64,000 nucleotides of DNA, taken from NCBI RefSeq assembly GCF_037892195.1, contig NZ_JATACI010000002.1:806001-870000 (forward strand), written 5' to 3'. The notes beneath the pieces are model-generated. The model was given only the letters and a program-made list of their open reading frames with translations. It had not been told where the DNA came from and made no database searches. The DNA comes from Yoonia sp. GPGPB17 (lineage in GTDB: Bacteria > Pseudomonadota > Alphaproteobacteria > Rhodobacterales > Rhodobacteraceae). Position numbers and translations under genes: made by a program. This document shows, piece by piece, positions 38,077 through 47,716 of this stretch. Every line of letters begins with the position of its first letter. Within the stretch, counting starts at the first letter, position 1.

Positions 38077-38837
38077 CCGCGCTGGTGTCCCATCTTGAGA
38101 GACTGACTAATGCCAGTACCGTTGAGGAACTGTGGAATGTCCATACCCGCCAGATGGAGACCTATGGGTTTGATCGTCTGATGTATGGCTTTACCCGCTA
38201 CCGCACGTCAACAGGCCTTGGTGATCCGCAAGATTGGGTACTTTTGTCCACGCAAAGCCCTGAATATATGAAGGTTTTCTTTGATGAGGGGTATTATTAT
38301 CATGCCCCTATGCTGCGGTGGGCGCTGGCAAATAACGGGGCCTGTAGCTGGCGTTGGATGATGGACATGAACCGCGTTGACAACCTGACCGCCAGCGAAC
38401 GGCGTGTGATGGAATTCAACAAGTCGATGGATGTGACCGCAGGATACACCGTAAGTTTTCGATCAATCTCGGAACGCACAAAAGGGGCGATTGCACTGAC
38501 GGCACAGGCAGGGCTCACGCAAGATGCGGTCGAGCAGACCTGGGCTAAGCACGGTGAGGAGATCATCGTGTTAAACAACGTCATGCACCTGAAACTACTG
38601 ACCCTGCCCTATTCGGGCGAGCGTAGCCTGACCAAGCGCCAACGCGAGGTGCTGCAATGGGTTGGCGATGGGAAAACCACGCAGGATATCGCCCTACTCC
38701 TGGATTTGACCGCGGCCACAGTCGAAAAACACCTCAGGCTGGCCCGTGAGGCATTGGATGTCGAGACCACAGCACAGGCTGTATTGAAAGCGGCGTTCTA
38801 TAACCAGATGTTTGTAATGGATCAGGACGCGATCTAA
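38073..38837 (+). CDS. LuxR-type regulator with autoinducer-binding domain
   Basis: 254 residues: N-terminal autoinducer-binding-like domain (YGFDRLMYGFTRYR; YYYHAPMLRWALANNGACSW, the region of the ligand Trp/Tyr/Asp) and C-terminal GerE helix-turn-helix (LTKRQREVLQWVGDGKTTQD, ATVEKHLRLAREALDV). No luxI lies in the window, so it is a possible solo receptor. Overlap with aroQ implies shared transcription. Confidence 0.88.
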   Translation: MTALVSHLERLTNASTVEELWNVHTRQMETYGFDRLMYGFTRYRTSTGLGDPQDWVLLSTQSPEYMKVFFDEGYYYHAPMLRWALANNGACSWRWMMDMNRVDNLTASERRVMEFNKSMDVTAGYTVSFRSISERTKGAIALTAQAGLTQDAVEQTWAKHGEEIIVLNNVMHLKLLTLPYSGERSLTKRQREVLQWVGDGKTTQDIALLLDLTAATVEKHLRLAREALDVETTAQAVLKAAFYNQMFVMDQDAI

Positions 38838-38998
38838 GCAATCATATTGCGTGAGACGTCAGGTAATATTTACTGAAATTTTTCCAAATGGTCAGGTTTC
38901 CCATACTTTCATGACGTTGGGTAAAATGCCACTTTGTCCATGTTCCGTGAGTGGTGGCCTTATGGCCTGGGAACGTGGGGTTAGTATTCCTTGTAATT

Positions 38999-39133
38999 TC
39001 AAGGCTCTGTGACCTTGTCCGGGCAACCGGAAGTTGGCGTGGCAGGTTTGCTTGTCACGTCAGCACAAACGATACGTGTCGGATCCTCGTCCCGAAATTG
39101 GACCGGCATGCCCATCGTAGCGGCATCAACCAT
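38999..39133 (-). CDS. Small hypothetical protein
   Basis: 44 codons (MVDAATMGMPVQFRDEDPTR, then IVCADVTSKPATPTSGCPDK and VTEP), two Cys, no known match. A GGGAAG sits right before the ATG, so the ribosome site is poor. Lies downstream of the tsf terminators on the same strand. The amino-acid make-up looks protein-like, but the call is weak. The rest of 38838-39175 shows nothing. Confidence 0.25.
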   Translation of the reverse strand: MVDAATMGMPVQFRDEDPTRIVCADVTSKPATPTSGCPDKVTEP

Positions 39134-39175
39134 CTTCCCGGTTCGGTGTCGTTCCTTTTCTCCCCTGAAAGGGAA

Positions 39176-39210
39176 AACGGCCCGCGCGTGTGTATAATAT
39201 GCGGGCCGTT
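39176..39210. terminator. Bidirectional rho-independent terminator
   Basis: Perfect 10-bp stem AACGGCCCGC / GCGGGCCGTT with a 15-nt loop; five T follow on the plus strand and TTTT on the minus strand. Second in line after tsf. Confidence 0.75.
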
Positions 39211-39245
39211 TTTCGTTCTTGGTTGTTTTGCCGTCCAAATGAAAA

Positions 39246-39271
39246 CGGCCTGTCGCGTGTGCAACAGGCCG
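39246..39271 (-). terminator. Terminator of the rpsB-tsf operon
   Basis: CGGCCTGT / ACAGGCCG, 8-bp stem with 10-nt loop, followed on the minus strand by TTTTC. Lies 22 bp after the tsf stop. Confidence 0.8.
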
Positions 39272-39292
39272 CCATCATTGGTTGGAAGGGGC

Positions 39293-40165
39293 TTAGCCGT
39301 TTAGCTTGGCCACTTCTGCGGCAAAGTCTTCTTCAACTTTTTCGATGCCTTCGCCCACGGCCAAACGTGTGTAGCCTGTGATTTCAACGCCAGCTTCTTC
39401 AGCAGCTTTGGCCACTGTCAGATCTGGGTTCACGACGAACTGCTGGTTCAGCAATGTGACTTCGGCCATGTATTTCTTCATGCGGCCAACGATCATCTTT
39501 TCGATCACGGCTTCTGGCTTGCCGCTTTCACGGGCGATATCCATCTGAACCTGCTTTTCCTTCTCGACCACGGCTGGGTCGAGGTCCGCTTCGGACAAGG
39601 ATGCAGGGTTTGCGGCAGCGATGTGCATTGCAACCTGACGGCCAAAGGCTTCGTTGTCGCCGGTCATAGCAACCAGAACACCGATGTTGCCCATACCGGG
39701 GGCTGCTGCGTTGTGCACGTAGTTCACAACGGATGCCCCTTCCAGCGCTGCCATGCGACGCACGGACATGTTCTCACCAATCACCGCAACAGCGTCAGTC
39801 ACTGTCTGCTCAACGGACTTGCCGTTCATGTCAGCGGCTTTCAAACCGTCGATGTCAGATGTGCCCAAGGCAACGTCAGCGATACCCGCAACCATCTTCT
39901 GGAAGTCAGCGTTCTTCGCAACAAAGTCGGTTTCAGAGTTGACTTCAACCGCGACACCTTTGCCGTCTTTGACAGCAACGGCCACGAGGCCCTCTGCCGC
40001 TGTACGACCGGACTTCTTTGCAGCCTTTGCTAGACCCTTGGTGCGCAGCCAGTCAACAGCGGCTTCCATGTCGCCGTCGTTTTCTGTCAGCGCCTTCTTG
40101 GCGTCCATCATGCCTGCGCCTGTGCTATCGCGCAGCTCTTTCACCATTGCAGCGGTGATTGCCAT
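39293..40165 (-). CDS. tsf: Translation elongation factor Ts
   Basis: 290-residue nucleotide-exchange factor for EF-Tu. N-terminal UBA-like domain ([19 protein letters not shown]), core SETDFVAKN and the typical [20 protein letters not shown] stretch. Standard length. Preceded by AAGGAG about 5 bp before the ATG. It follows rpsB after a 72-bp gap, the usual bacterial order. Confidence 0.97.
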   Translation of the reverse strand: MAITAAMVKELRDSTGAGMMDAKKALTENDGDMEAAVDWLRTKGLAKAAKKSGRTAAEGLVAVAVKDGKGVAVEVNSETDFVAKNADFQKMVAGIADVALGTSDIDGLKAADMNGKSVEQTVTDAVAVIGENMSVRRMAALEGASVVNYVHNAAAPGMGNIGVLVAMTGDNEAFGRQVAMHIAAANPASLSEADLDPAVVEKEKQVQMDIARESGKPEAVIEKMIVGRMKKYMAEVTLLNQQFVVNPDLTVAKAAEEAGVEITGYTRLAVGEGIEKVEEDFAAEVAKLNG

Positions 40166-40237
40166 GTTACTTCTCCTTTGGAGGTATTTTGGGTTTCAGG
40201 CGGGGCGTAGCGCCCCTGCCCTACAGTTTTGTGACGC

Positions 40238-41026
40238 TTATTCAGCTGGTGCAGCTTCAGCTTCGGCGGCGGCGGCTTCTGCTACAACTTCTTCTGCCAG
40301 TTCTTCCATCTCGCCCATGTCGATGCCTGCGGCGCCCATCTGAGCGGTCATACCGTCAAGGGCTGCGCGGGCGGCCAGGTCGGTGTACAGCGCGATGGCG
40401 CGTGCGGCGTCGTCGTTGCCAGGGATGACATAGTCAACGCCAGCAGGTGAGCAGTTGGTGTCAACAATCGCCACAACCGGAATGCCCAGTTTGTTGGCTT
40501 CTGCGATAGCCAGGTCTTCTTTATTGCAATCGATGACGAACAGCAGGTCAGGCACACCGCCCATTTCGCGGATGCCGCCCAAAGACGCCTGCAGTTTGCC
40601 CTGCTCACGCTCCATGCCAAGACGTTCTTTCTTGGTCAGGCCAGCAAATCCGTTAGCGGACGCTTCATCAATTGCTTTCAGGCGGTTGATCGACTGCGAA
40701 ACTGTTTGCCAGTTTGTCAGTGTGCCGCCCAACCAGCGGTGGTTCATGTAGAACTGCGCGGATTTCTCGGCCGCGTCCATGATCGGCTTGGCTGCCTGGC
40801 GCTTGGTGCCGACAAACAGCACGCGGCCGCCTTTGGCCACGGTGTCACGGATGACCTGCAGGGCCTGGTCCAGCATCGGAACCGTCTGTGTCAGGTCCAT
40901 GATGTGGATGCCGTTGCGGGAGCCGTAAATGTATTGATCCATCTTTGGGTTCCAGCGCGCTGTCTGGTGGCCAAAGTGTACGCCTGCTTCAAGCAGCTGA
41001 CGCATGGTGAACTCGGGTAGAGCCAT
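40238..41026 (-). CDS. rpsB: 30S ribosomal protein S2
   Basis: 262 residues, S2 family: [20 protein letters not shown] at the start, [24 protein letters not shown] block (here HIMDL), [24 protein letters not shown] and [16 protein letters not shown]. An acidic Ala/Glu-rich tail ends it. ATG 41026 with AAAAGGAAAA upstream is chosen; an upstream in-frame ATG at 41050 would only add KPEKEND-type residues. A 15-bp palindrome TTGCGCATCGCGCAA lies at 41158-41172 in the promoter region. Confidence 0.97.
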   Translation of the reverse strand: MALPEFTMRQLLEAGVHFGHQTARWNPKMDQYIYGSRNGIHIMDLTQTVPMLDQALQVIRDTVAKGGRVLFVGTKRQAAKPIMDAAEKSAQFYMNHRWLGGTLTNWQTVSQSINRLKAIDEASANGFAGLTKKERLGMEREQGKLQASLGGIREMGGVPDLLFVIDCNKEDLAIAEANKLGIPVVAIVDTNCSPAGVDYVIPGNDDAARAIALYTDLAARAALDGMTAQMGAAGIDMGEMEELAEEVVAEAAAAEAEAAPAE

Positions 41027-41207
41027 GTCGTTTTCCTTTTCCGGTTTCAAGCCTCAGCGGGGGATCAGCGTTTTGCCAACCGGTGGATGTCTTGGGATTT
41101 CTCCCCAACACACCCGCCCCCACCTGCGGGATTTAGTACGCGCCTCTTAGCGGGGGTTTGCGCATCGCGCAAGCCTTTGGGGCGCCGCACCCCCGTTTTT
41201 TTGCTCG

Positions 41208-41246
41208 GATAAAAACCGGCGCGGCCAATCAGCCGCAAACCAGTGT
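41208..41246 (-). terminator. Possible terminator after the HupE-like gene
   Basis: On the minus strand GCGGC-TGATTG-GCCGC followed by GCCGG and TTTTT, immediately after the stop of the HupE-like gene. The stem is short. Confidence 0.45.
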
Positions 41247-41247
41247 T

Positions 41248-42645
41248 TTAAAGGAATGCGCGTTCGATGAACCAATACACACCAATGGCTGCAATAAAGA
41301 CCGACGCTGGCACAGCAACGATATCGCGATAGGCATCATCGTTATAGCGTAGCTGGATCGACGCGATGCAAAGAAGCGCCATTGCGGGCATCGTGACTGC
41401 AAGTAAAAGACCTGGATTTTCCAACACACCGAGCGGTGCGGCGAGCAGGCCCGAAACCCCATCGGCATTCATCACCAACAGGCCAAGCCCAACAAGGAAC
41501 AAGACGCCATACATCGCCATGCCGCGTGCAACTTCGTTTTCACCACGGTCAATCCGCAAAGCCTGCCAGACAAACAGGAACATCACCGCGATCACAGCCA
41601 ATTGGCCGACTTCCACCCCGACGTTAAAGCCAATCAAGGCTGCAACAAATGTCTCATCCGGCAATCCGAATTCGGCCAGCACAGAGGCAAAACCCAGTCC
41701 GTGAAGCAGGCCAAAAATGAAGATCACAAAAGGGCGCCACGGGCTGATCCGCCGCATAAAGATGTTCTCGATGGCGACGTAAGCGATAGACAGCGCGATT
41801 AGCGGCTCAACAATATCAATGAACGCGATACCAAAGCGCGCTTGCGTGAAATCATCGACGAATTGGGTATAACCAAGTGCGGCAAGCGCCAGCGTGATCG
41901 TGTGCGCGACCGTGAAAAGCGACACCTGCACAATCAGTGGCCGCAACCGTGCGGCCAGAAAAAACAAGCCAAGCACAAAGAGAATGTGATCGAGCCCTTT
42001 GGGTACAATGTGATCGAAACCCACCGGGATGTAGTCAATAAAGGTTTCCATCCCAGTGGCCTGCCCCCCACCAGCAAGTGGGAACGGATCAGACAGGGCA
42101 CCGGCTTCAAGATAGCCGTCATAAGGTGCGGGCACGTCCATCTGGCGCAAAACCAGAACGCCAAACTCAGAGGCCCAGCCCATTTGCAGATTCTCCGCTC
42201 CATCGGGCAAAACGGCAGAGAACATGAAGAGTGAAGAGCGTACAACCTCAACATCGCCGACCGGATCGACACTCACCGATGTCAGTGCAGGCGCCAGCGA
42301 CGTACCATCTGCGGTCAGCGTGATCCCCTGCGCCATCTGCGGCCAAAACGCCTCAAATTGCGCGGCCAGTGTCTCCGGCGGCAGTGCTCGCAATTCATCA
42401 TAGGTGACAGCTTGGGCGCTTTCATTTGTATCTGCGGTCTCGGACAGGTTGATGCCCGCAACAAAGCTTTCAAGGTTTGCGCGCACCTCAAATGTCACAT
42501 CGCCATCAACGACACGCATGTCCGCGATTGAAGGCAACACCTCATGGGCCTGTGCTGTTGACAGGGTCGTGACCCACAGCAGCATCGCGCTTGACAAGAC
42601 CCGTAGAAAGGCCACCCTTGCACTAACAAAGAAGGAAGTTTTCAT
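41248..42645 (-). CDS. HupE/UreJ-type membrane protein
   Basis: 465 residues: signal peptide ending AQAHE, a periplasmic N-terminal domain of about 170 residues, then seven or so helices of HupE/UreJ type with the metal motif GFDHIVPKGLDHILFVLGLF near residue 220, plus FTVAHTITLALAALG and FIFGLLHGLGFASVL. The family moves nickel or cobalt; pairing with a DUF4198 gene supports this. Start ATG 42645 overlaps the start codon of the divergent gene; GTG 42615 (MAFLRVL...) also makes a good signal peptide. Confidence 0.75.
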   Translation of the reverse strand: MKTSFFVSARVAFLRVLSSAMLLWVTTLSTAQAHEVLPSIADMRVVDGDVTFEVRANLESFVAGINLSETADTNESAQAVTYDELRALPPETLAAQFEAFWPQMAQGITLTADGTSLAPALTSVSVDPVGDVEVVRSSLFMFSAVLPDGAENLQMGWASEFGVLVLRQMDVPAPYDGYLEAGALSDPFPLAGGGQATGMETFIDYIPVGFDHIVPKGLDHILFVLGLFFLAARLRPLIVQVSLFTVAHTITLALAALGYTQFVDDFTQARFGIAFIDIVEPLIALSIAYVAIENIFMRRISPWRPFVIFIFGLLHGLGFASVLAEFGLPDETFVAALIGFNVGVEVGQLAVIAVMFLFVWQALRIDRGENEVARGMAMYGVLFLVGLGLLVMNADGVSGLLAAPLGVLENPGLLLAVTMPAMALLCIASIQLRYNDDAYRDIVAVPASVFIAAIGVYWFIERAFL

Positions 42646-43444
42646 GCGCGTCATCGCCCTCGTTTTCAGCCTTATTGCGGCACCTGTTGCAGCCCATGAA
42701 TTCTGGATTGAACCGACCGCATACCAAGTTGATGCGGACACTAACTTGGAGGCAAACATTGTCAATGGGGAGGAGTTTGCAGGGGCAAAACTTGCGTTTC
42801 TGCCACAGCGGTTTGTGAATTTCGTGTTGTTTGCAGGCACAGAGGCCGCCCGCGTTGAGGGGCGCCCCGGCGATCTGCCTGCCTTGCAACAGGAAGCGGT
42901 GACTGAAGGGCTGAACATCGCCGCCTATCAAGCGAAGCATTCTACAGTCACCTATGAGGATTGGGAGCGTTTTCAAAGGTTTGTTGATCATAAGGATTTT
43001 GGCGATGTGCGCAGCCAACACGAAGCGCGCGGCATCATCCTGAACGGCTTTTCCGAAGTGTATTCGCGCCATTCGAAGGCCCTGTTTGGCGTGGGCAACA
43101 GCGAGGGCGCTGATCGACGCGTCGGGCTGGAGACTGAGATTGTCGCCCTGACCAATCCTTACACAGATGATCTGACAGATGGTGTGCGCGTACAGGTGTA
43201 TTACCGCAATGGTTTGCGCCCCGATACGCAAGTCGAGGTCTTCGAAAAGGCACCCGACAGCCGCGTTACGATCTCGCTTTACCGGACGGATGCGGACGGG
43301 ATCGCCACGTTCCCGGTCAAAGCGGGTCACGCCTATATGGTTGATGCGGTGGTCCTGCGTGTGCCAAGTGAACGTCTTGCCGCGCGGTCAGGTGCCGCTT
43401 GGGAAACGCTCTGGGCCAATCTGACCTTTGCGGTGCCCGACTAA
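42644..43444 (+). CDS. DUF4198-like periplasmic protein
   Basis: 266 residues with a signal peptide (IALVFSLIAAPVAA cut before HEFWIEP). The mature HEFW start and C-terminal beta domain (VQVYYRNGLRPDTQVEVFEK; GHAYMVDAVVLR) fit the DUF4198 family, found beside nickel/cobalt transporters. The first mature residue His could bind metal, as in NikK-type proteins (inference). ATG 42644 has GAAGGAAG 6 bp upstream. Confidence 0.7.
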   Translation: MRVIALVFSLIAAPVAAHEFWIEPTAYQVDADTNLEANIVNGEEFAGAKLAFLPQRFVNFVLFAGTEAARVEGRPGDLPALQQEAVTEGLNIAAYQAKHSTVTYEDWERFQRFVDHKDFGDVRSQHEARGIILNGFSEVYSRHSKALFGVGNSEGADRRVGLETEIVALTNPYTDDLTDGVRVQVYYRNGLRPDTQVEVFEKAPDSRVTISLYRTDADGIATFPVKAGHAYMVDAVVLRVPSERLAARSGAAWETLWANLTFAVPD

Positions 43445-43482
43445 GACTTGCCCTTGCCTTTTTGCTGGGTCAGAAGGCGCAC

Positions 43483-44376
43483 ATGACCAAGCAACCTGAT
43501 ATTATCTGCATCGGCTCCGTTCTATGGGACGTCATCGGACGTTCTGCCAGTCATATGCGCGTTGGTTCTGATGTGCCGGGTCGCATCACCCGGCTACCGG
43601 GTGGTGTTGCCATGAACATCGCGATGACCCTGCGCCGTTTTGGCATGACCCCTGCCTTGCTCACAGCAATCGGGCAAGACACCGAAGGCGAAGAGCTGAT
43701 TGGCGAAGCCCTGCGCATGGGTATGATCTGCGCGCATGTTTACCGGTCAGAGGATTTGCCGACTGATGTCTATATGGCAGTGGAAGGCGCAAATGGACTT
43801 GTGGCTGCAATTGCGGATGCGCATTCACTCGAAGCCGCAGGAGAGAAGATTTTACGTGCCCTTGGTGATGGCAGCTTGGGGTCGCGGGCCGCGCCTTTTG
43901 CCGGACCGGTGGCGCTGGACGGGAACCTGACCGAGGAGCTGTTGCAGACAATTGCGACCTCGCCCCTTTTTGCAGCGGCTGATTTACGCGTGGCACCCGC
44001 ATCACCGGGCAAGGCCGAACGGCTTTTGGCCCTTCTGGGGCATCCGTCAGCGACGCTTTATGTCAACCTCGAAGAGGCCGGATTGTTATGTCAGACCACG
44101 TTCCCGGATTCTGGTACAGCCGCCGCAGCACTCATCACGCGGGGCGCGCATCGCGTGCTGGTGACCGATGGCGGAAAATCAGCATCAGAGGGCACGGCCG
44201 CAGATATCATCACACAAATCCCGCCAGCGGTGATGGTCACACGCGTAACTGGGGCTGGTGACACGTTCATGGCTGCCCATATCGCATCAGAAGCCGAGGG
44301 AATGGACCGCGAAGCCGCCCTGACACGCGCGCTGAATGCTGCCGCCACCTATGTTTCAGGAGAGACGCCCCTATGA
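43483..44376 (+). CDS. psuK: Pseudouridine kinase (PfkB family)
   Basis: 297-residue ribokinase-fold sugar kinase: N-terminal CIGSVLWDVIGRS, GGVAMNIAMTLRRFGM with substrate residues, and the PfkB signature TRVTGAGDTFMAAHI near 250 (catalytic Asp). It phosphorylates pseudouridine to pseudouridine 5'-phosphate, the substrate of PsuG, whose start overlaps this stop by 4 bp; the pairing decides the assignment. ATG 43483 chosen over ATG 43399, which lies inside the previous gene. Confidence 0.88.
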   Translation: MTKQPDIICIGSVLWDVIGRSASHMRVGSDVPGRITRLPGGVAMNIAMTLRRFGMTPALLTAIGQDTEGEELIGEALRMGMICAHVYRSEDLPTDVYMAVEGANGLVAAIADAHSLEAAGEKILRALGDGSLGSRAAPFAGPVALDGNLTEELLQTIATSPLFAAADLRVAPASPGKAERLLALLGHPSATLYVNLEEAGLLCQTTFPDSGTAAAALITRGAHRVLVTDGGKSASEGTAADIITQIPPAVMVTRVTGAGDTFMAAHIASEAEGMDREAALTRALNAAATYVSGETPL

Positions 44377-45278
44377 TCCCCATCCACTACAGCGCCGAGG
44401 TTGCTAGAGCCCGGGATGCAGGGGCGCCCATCGTAGCGCTTGAAAGCACGATTATCACCCATGGCATGCCGTTCCCGCAGAATGTGGAGACAGCGCGATT
44501 GGTCGAAGAGGATGTGCGCGGCGCAGGGGCAACTCCGGCGACCATCGCTGTTCTGTATGGCGTGCTGCATATCGGGCTGGAGGCGGATCAACTTGAGGCC
44601 CTCGGTCAGGCCCAAAACGTAGCCAAACTGTCGCGGGCTGACATGGCAGCCTGCATTGCAACAGGCGGCACCGGGGCAGCGACCGTGGCCGCAACGATGA
44701 TCGCAGCTCATCTGGCGGGCATTCATGTCTTTGCCACCGGTGGCATTGGTGGCGTGCATCGGGGTGCCGAGGACAGCTTTGATATCTCTGCCGATTTGCG
44801 GGAACTGGCCCAGACGCCCGTAACAGTCGTCAGCGCGGGGGCAAAGGCAATTCTTGATTTGCCCAAGACGTTCGAAGTGTTGGAAACGCTGGGCGTCCCG
44901 GTGATTGCCTATAGGCAGGATGTTCTGCCTGCGTTTTGGTCGGCTACCTCTCATATGCCATCCCCTTTGCGGATGGATGATGCTGCCGATATCGCCAAGG
45001 CGCAGCACATACGCACGGCCATGGGGCTGCAAGGCGGCCAGCTGGTTGCCAACCCAATCCCTGCATATGCGCAGATAACGGCAGAAGATCTCAAACCCGT
45101 CATCGATCAGGCTTTGCAAGAGGCCGAAACTCAAGGGATTAGCGCCAAAGCCGTGACGCCATTCTTATTGGGACGCATTTTTGAGCTGACCGATGGTCGA
45201 TCACTGACCGCAAATATCGCACTTGTGCGCAATAACGCCCGTTTGGGTGCTCAAATCGCCATCGCAATGGGAAAATAG
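44373..45278 (+). CDS. psuG: Pseudouridine-5'-phosphate glycosidase
   Basis: 301-residue enzyme that splits pseudouridine 5'-phosphate into uracil and ribose 5-phosphate. Family blocks: ALESTIITHGMPFPQN (23-38), ATIAVLYGVLHIGL, the catalytic Lys in NVAKLSRADM, GGTGAATVAATM, FATGGIGGVHRGAEDSFDIS, and VSAGAKAILDLPKTFEVLET. Complete, coupled to psuK. Confidence 0.95.
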   Translation: MIPIHYSAEVARARDAGAPIVALESTIITHGMPFPQNVETARLVEEDVRGAGATPATIAVLYGVLHIGLEADQLEALGQAQNVAKLSRADMAACIATGGTGAATVAATMIAAHLAGIHVFATGGIGGVHRGAEDSFDISADLRELAQTPVTVVSAGAKAILDLPKTFEVLETLGVPVIAYRQDVLPAFWSATSHMPSPLRMDDAADIAKAQHIRTAMGLQGGQLVANPIPAYAQITAEDLKPVIDQALQEAETQGISAKAVTPFLLGRIFELTDGRSLTANIALVRNNARLGAQIAIAMGK

Positions 45279-45355
45279 CCCGCGATCTCCGCAAGATAGC
45301 TTGCTGCGGTCCATACCAAGACATAAGTGTGCTCCATGCAAGCGGTGAAATTAGT

Positions 45356-46087
45356 ATGATGATCGACCCAAAACCAGACGACAGCAAGCGACGGACCAAG
45401 CCAGGTATCATCGCACGATTGCGTGGTAACTTTCTGGCAGGCCTGATTATTGTCGCGCCTATTGGGCTGACGATCTGGCTAATCTGGACCGTCGTTGGCT
45501 GGGTGGATAGCTGGGTCTGGCCATTTATCCCCGATGCGTATCAGCCGACCGCCTTGCTGAACGATCTGCTTGGGCGCGAGCCGGGCAATGAGATCGAAGT
45601 CAATGTCCGTGGTGTCGGCGTTGTCATCTTCCTGATCTTCACAATGCTGGTCGGTTGGGTCGGTAAAGGCCTGATTGGGAGGTCTTTTCTGGGCATAGGT
45701 GAGCGGCTTGTCGACCGAACACCCGTTGTACGCTCGATCTATAATGCTGCCAAACAAATCGCCGAAACGGTTTTTTCCCAACGCGAAACATCCTTTGATA
45801 AGGCTTGTCTGGTCGAATATCCGCGTAAGGGCATCTGGGCGATCGCCTTTATCTCGATCAACGCCAAGGGCGAGATTGACGCCAAGCTGAATGATGGTGA
45901 ACCCTTTGTCACCGTCTTCCTGCCCACTACGCCGAACCCCACATCGGGGTTCCTGTTGTTTCTGCCACAGCGCGATGTGATGCCGCTGGACATGACGGTT
46001 GAGGACGCGGCCAAGCTTGTGATCTCGGCAGGTCTTGTCTATCCCAACGGCAAAGACGGCGTGGAAGTAACAAACCCAACTGAATAG
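45356..46087 (+). CDS. DUF502 family membrane protein
   Basis: 243 residues with two N-terminal helices (FLAGLIIVAPIGLTIWLIWTVVG and VIFLIFTMLVGWVGKGLIG) and a cytosolic or periplasmic beta domain; PVVRSIYNAAKQIAETVF and FVTVFLPTTPNPTSGFLLFL are the family hallmarks. Function is not established. ATG 45356 and 45359 are adjacent alternatives. Followed by lysE-like after 3 bp. Confidence 0.85.
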   Translation: MMIDPKPDDSKRRTKPGIIARLRGNFLAGLIIVAPIGLTIWLIWTVVGWVDSWVWPFIPDAYQPTALLNDLLGREPGNEIEVNVRGVGVVIFLIFTMLVGWVGKGLIGRSFLGIGERLVDRTPVVRSIYNAAKQIAETVFSQRETSFDKACLVEYPRKGIWAIAFISINAKGEIDAKLNDGEPFVTVFLPTTPNPTSGFLLFLPQRDVMPLDMTVEDAAKLVISAGLVYPNGKDGVEVTNPTE

Positions 46088-46090
46088 CAC

Positions 46091-46693
46091 ATGATTACCC
46101 CAGCACTGACCGGTTTTGCCACGGCGTTTGCGCTGATCCTCGCCATTGGTGCCCAAAACGCCTTTGTCTTGCGGCAGGGTTTGATGCGTACGCATGTCTT
46201 TTGGCTATGTCTGCTTTGCGCAACATCCGACGCCCTGCTGATCACCGCTGGTGTGCTTGGGTTCGGCTATATCGTAACGCTTTATCCGATGTTGCCGCAG
46301 ATCATGGCCTGGGGCGGTGCCGCATTCCTGACTGTTTATGGGGCCTTGCGTCTTTGGGCGGCGTGGCAAGGCGCGTATGCCATGCAACTGGCAGGCAAGA
46401 GCGCGGGGTTGTTGGCCACGCTTGCGACGGGCGCTGCATTTACCTGGCTGAACCCCCATGTGTATCTCGACACGCTTGGCCTCGTTGGTGCTGTTTCGAC
46501 GCAATATGTTGATCCGGTTGAGAAAACCGCATTTGGAATTGGCGCTGTGACGTCATCCTTCGTTTTCTTCTTCAGCCTCGGTTACGGTGCGCGATTACTT
46601 GCGCCGGTTATGCAATCGGCACGGGCATGGCGTATTCTGGATGTGCTGATCGGCCTTGTGATGTGGGCGCTTGCGGTCAAGCTACTTAGCTGA
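46091..46693 (+). CDS. LysE/ArgO-family amino-acid exporter
   Basis: 200-residue inner-membrane protein with five to six helices. The LysE signature ALILAIGAQNAFVLRQGL lies at residues 13-30; TWLNPHVYLDTLGLVGAVS near 118 carries the conserved Asn-Pro-His. Expected to export basic amino acids such as lysine or arginine. Its stop overlaps the end of the convergent patatin gene by 8 bp. Confidence 0.9.
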   Translation: MITPALTGFATAFALILAIGAQNAFVLRQGLMRTHVFWLCLLCATSDALLITAGVLGFGYIVTLYPMLPQIMAWGGAAFLTVYGALRLWAAWQGAYAMQLAGKSAGLLATLATGAAFTWLNPHVYLDTLGLVGAVSTQYVDPVEKTAFGIGAVTSSFVFFFSLGYGARLLAPVMQSARAWRILDVLIGLVMWALAVKLLS

Positions 46694-47716
46694 ACATCTC
46701 GGTCAGGTTAACCGAACTGCGCTTGCCGATGTCCTGTTTGTGGTTTTTCAAGAATGTATCACAGGCGGCCTCGCCCGCTTCTTTCAGACGTCGGATAATA
46801 ACAGCGGTCGGGATCGTCTTGGTCGCGACGTTGAGGTCATTCATCAACGCATCATCCGCGATCATATGCACCAGCACATCTTTCATCGTGCCGCGTTTGA
46901 TTGAACCGTCAGCAAGCAGCCGTTTGACAAACTCAATCGCGCGTAGCTCACGCAGGAGCGAGCTGTTGAAGCTGATCTCATTCACCCGGTTCTCGATAGA
47001 CTGACTGTCAATGGGCAGTTCTTCACGGTAGAGCGGATTGATATTCACGATCAGAAGATCGTCCGGTAACTCATTGGCAAACAATGGGTAAAGGGCGGGG
47101 TTGCCTGTGTATCCACCATCCCAGAACGCCTCGACCTTGCCGGTCTTGGGGTCCTCAAACTCCACCGCCTGAAACAGGCTGGGCAAACAGGCCGAGGCCA
47201 TGATGACCTTTGGCATGATCTCATCACCGGTAAACACGCGGATTTTGCCGGACCGAACATTGGTCGCGCAGATATGCAGCGCGGGCCCGTCGTGCGCGCA
47301 GACTTCATCATAATGGAATTTCTGCACGATGCTGGCCAAAGGGTTCTGCATCGCCGGGCCATAGACATAGGGCGAAAACATCCGCGTGGTCATGTCAAAG
47401 GCCGTGTAGGCAGGCGAATACTTCAACGCTTTTGCCCAAATCTCGGCTGTTGGGGCCGCGGCACTGATCCATGGGGCAAACTTGGGGTCGGTCACGCCGC
47501 CGATTTGACCCCATAGCCATTCGAGGTTCTCGATCGCTCCATCCCGGCCATTGGCCACCCAGCCTGATTTGAGCGCCGCTGCGTTCAACGCCCCTGCCGA
47601 GGTGCCTGAAATCGCGGCAATCTCGATATCATCCTCATGCAGCAACCGGCACAGCACACCCCAGGTAAAGGCGCCATGCGCCCCGCCCCTTGCAGCGCGA
47701 GGTTGATCTTTTTCAT
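46686..47716 (-). pseudogene. Patatin-like phospholipase, frameshifted near start
   Basis: About 344 residues. The true start is ATG 47716 (MKKINLALQG), overlapping the bdhA stop as ATGA; within the G run near 47681-47689 one base is missing, so the oxyanion-hole GGGAHGAF is split between frames. The remainder is intact: nucleophile GTSAGAL and the catalytic-dyad DGG in FWDGGYTGN. Patatins deacylate lipids; beside 3-hydroxybutyrate dehydrogenase it could serve PHB or lipid turnover (inference). Confidence 0.85.

Noticed and set aside
41179..41202. GGGG-CCCC stem followed by seven T on the plus strand
   Set aside because: No plus-strand gene ends there; stem only four bases. Not called as terminator.
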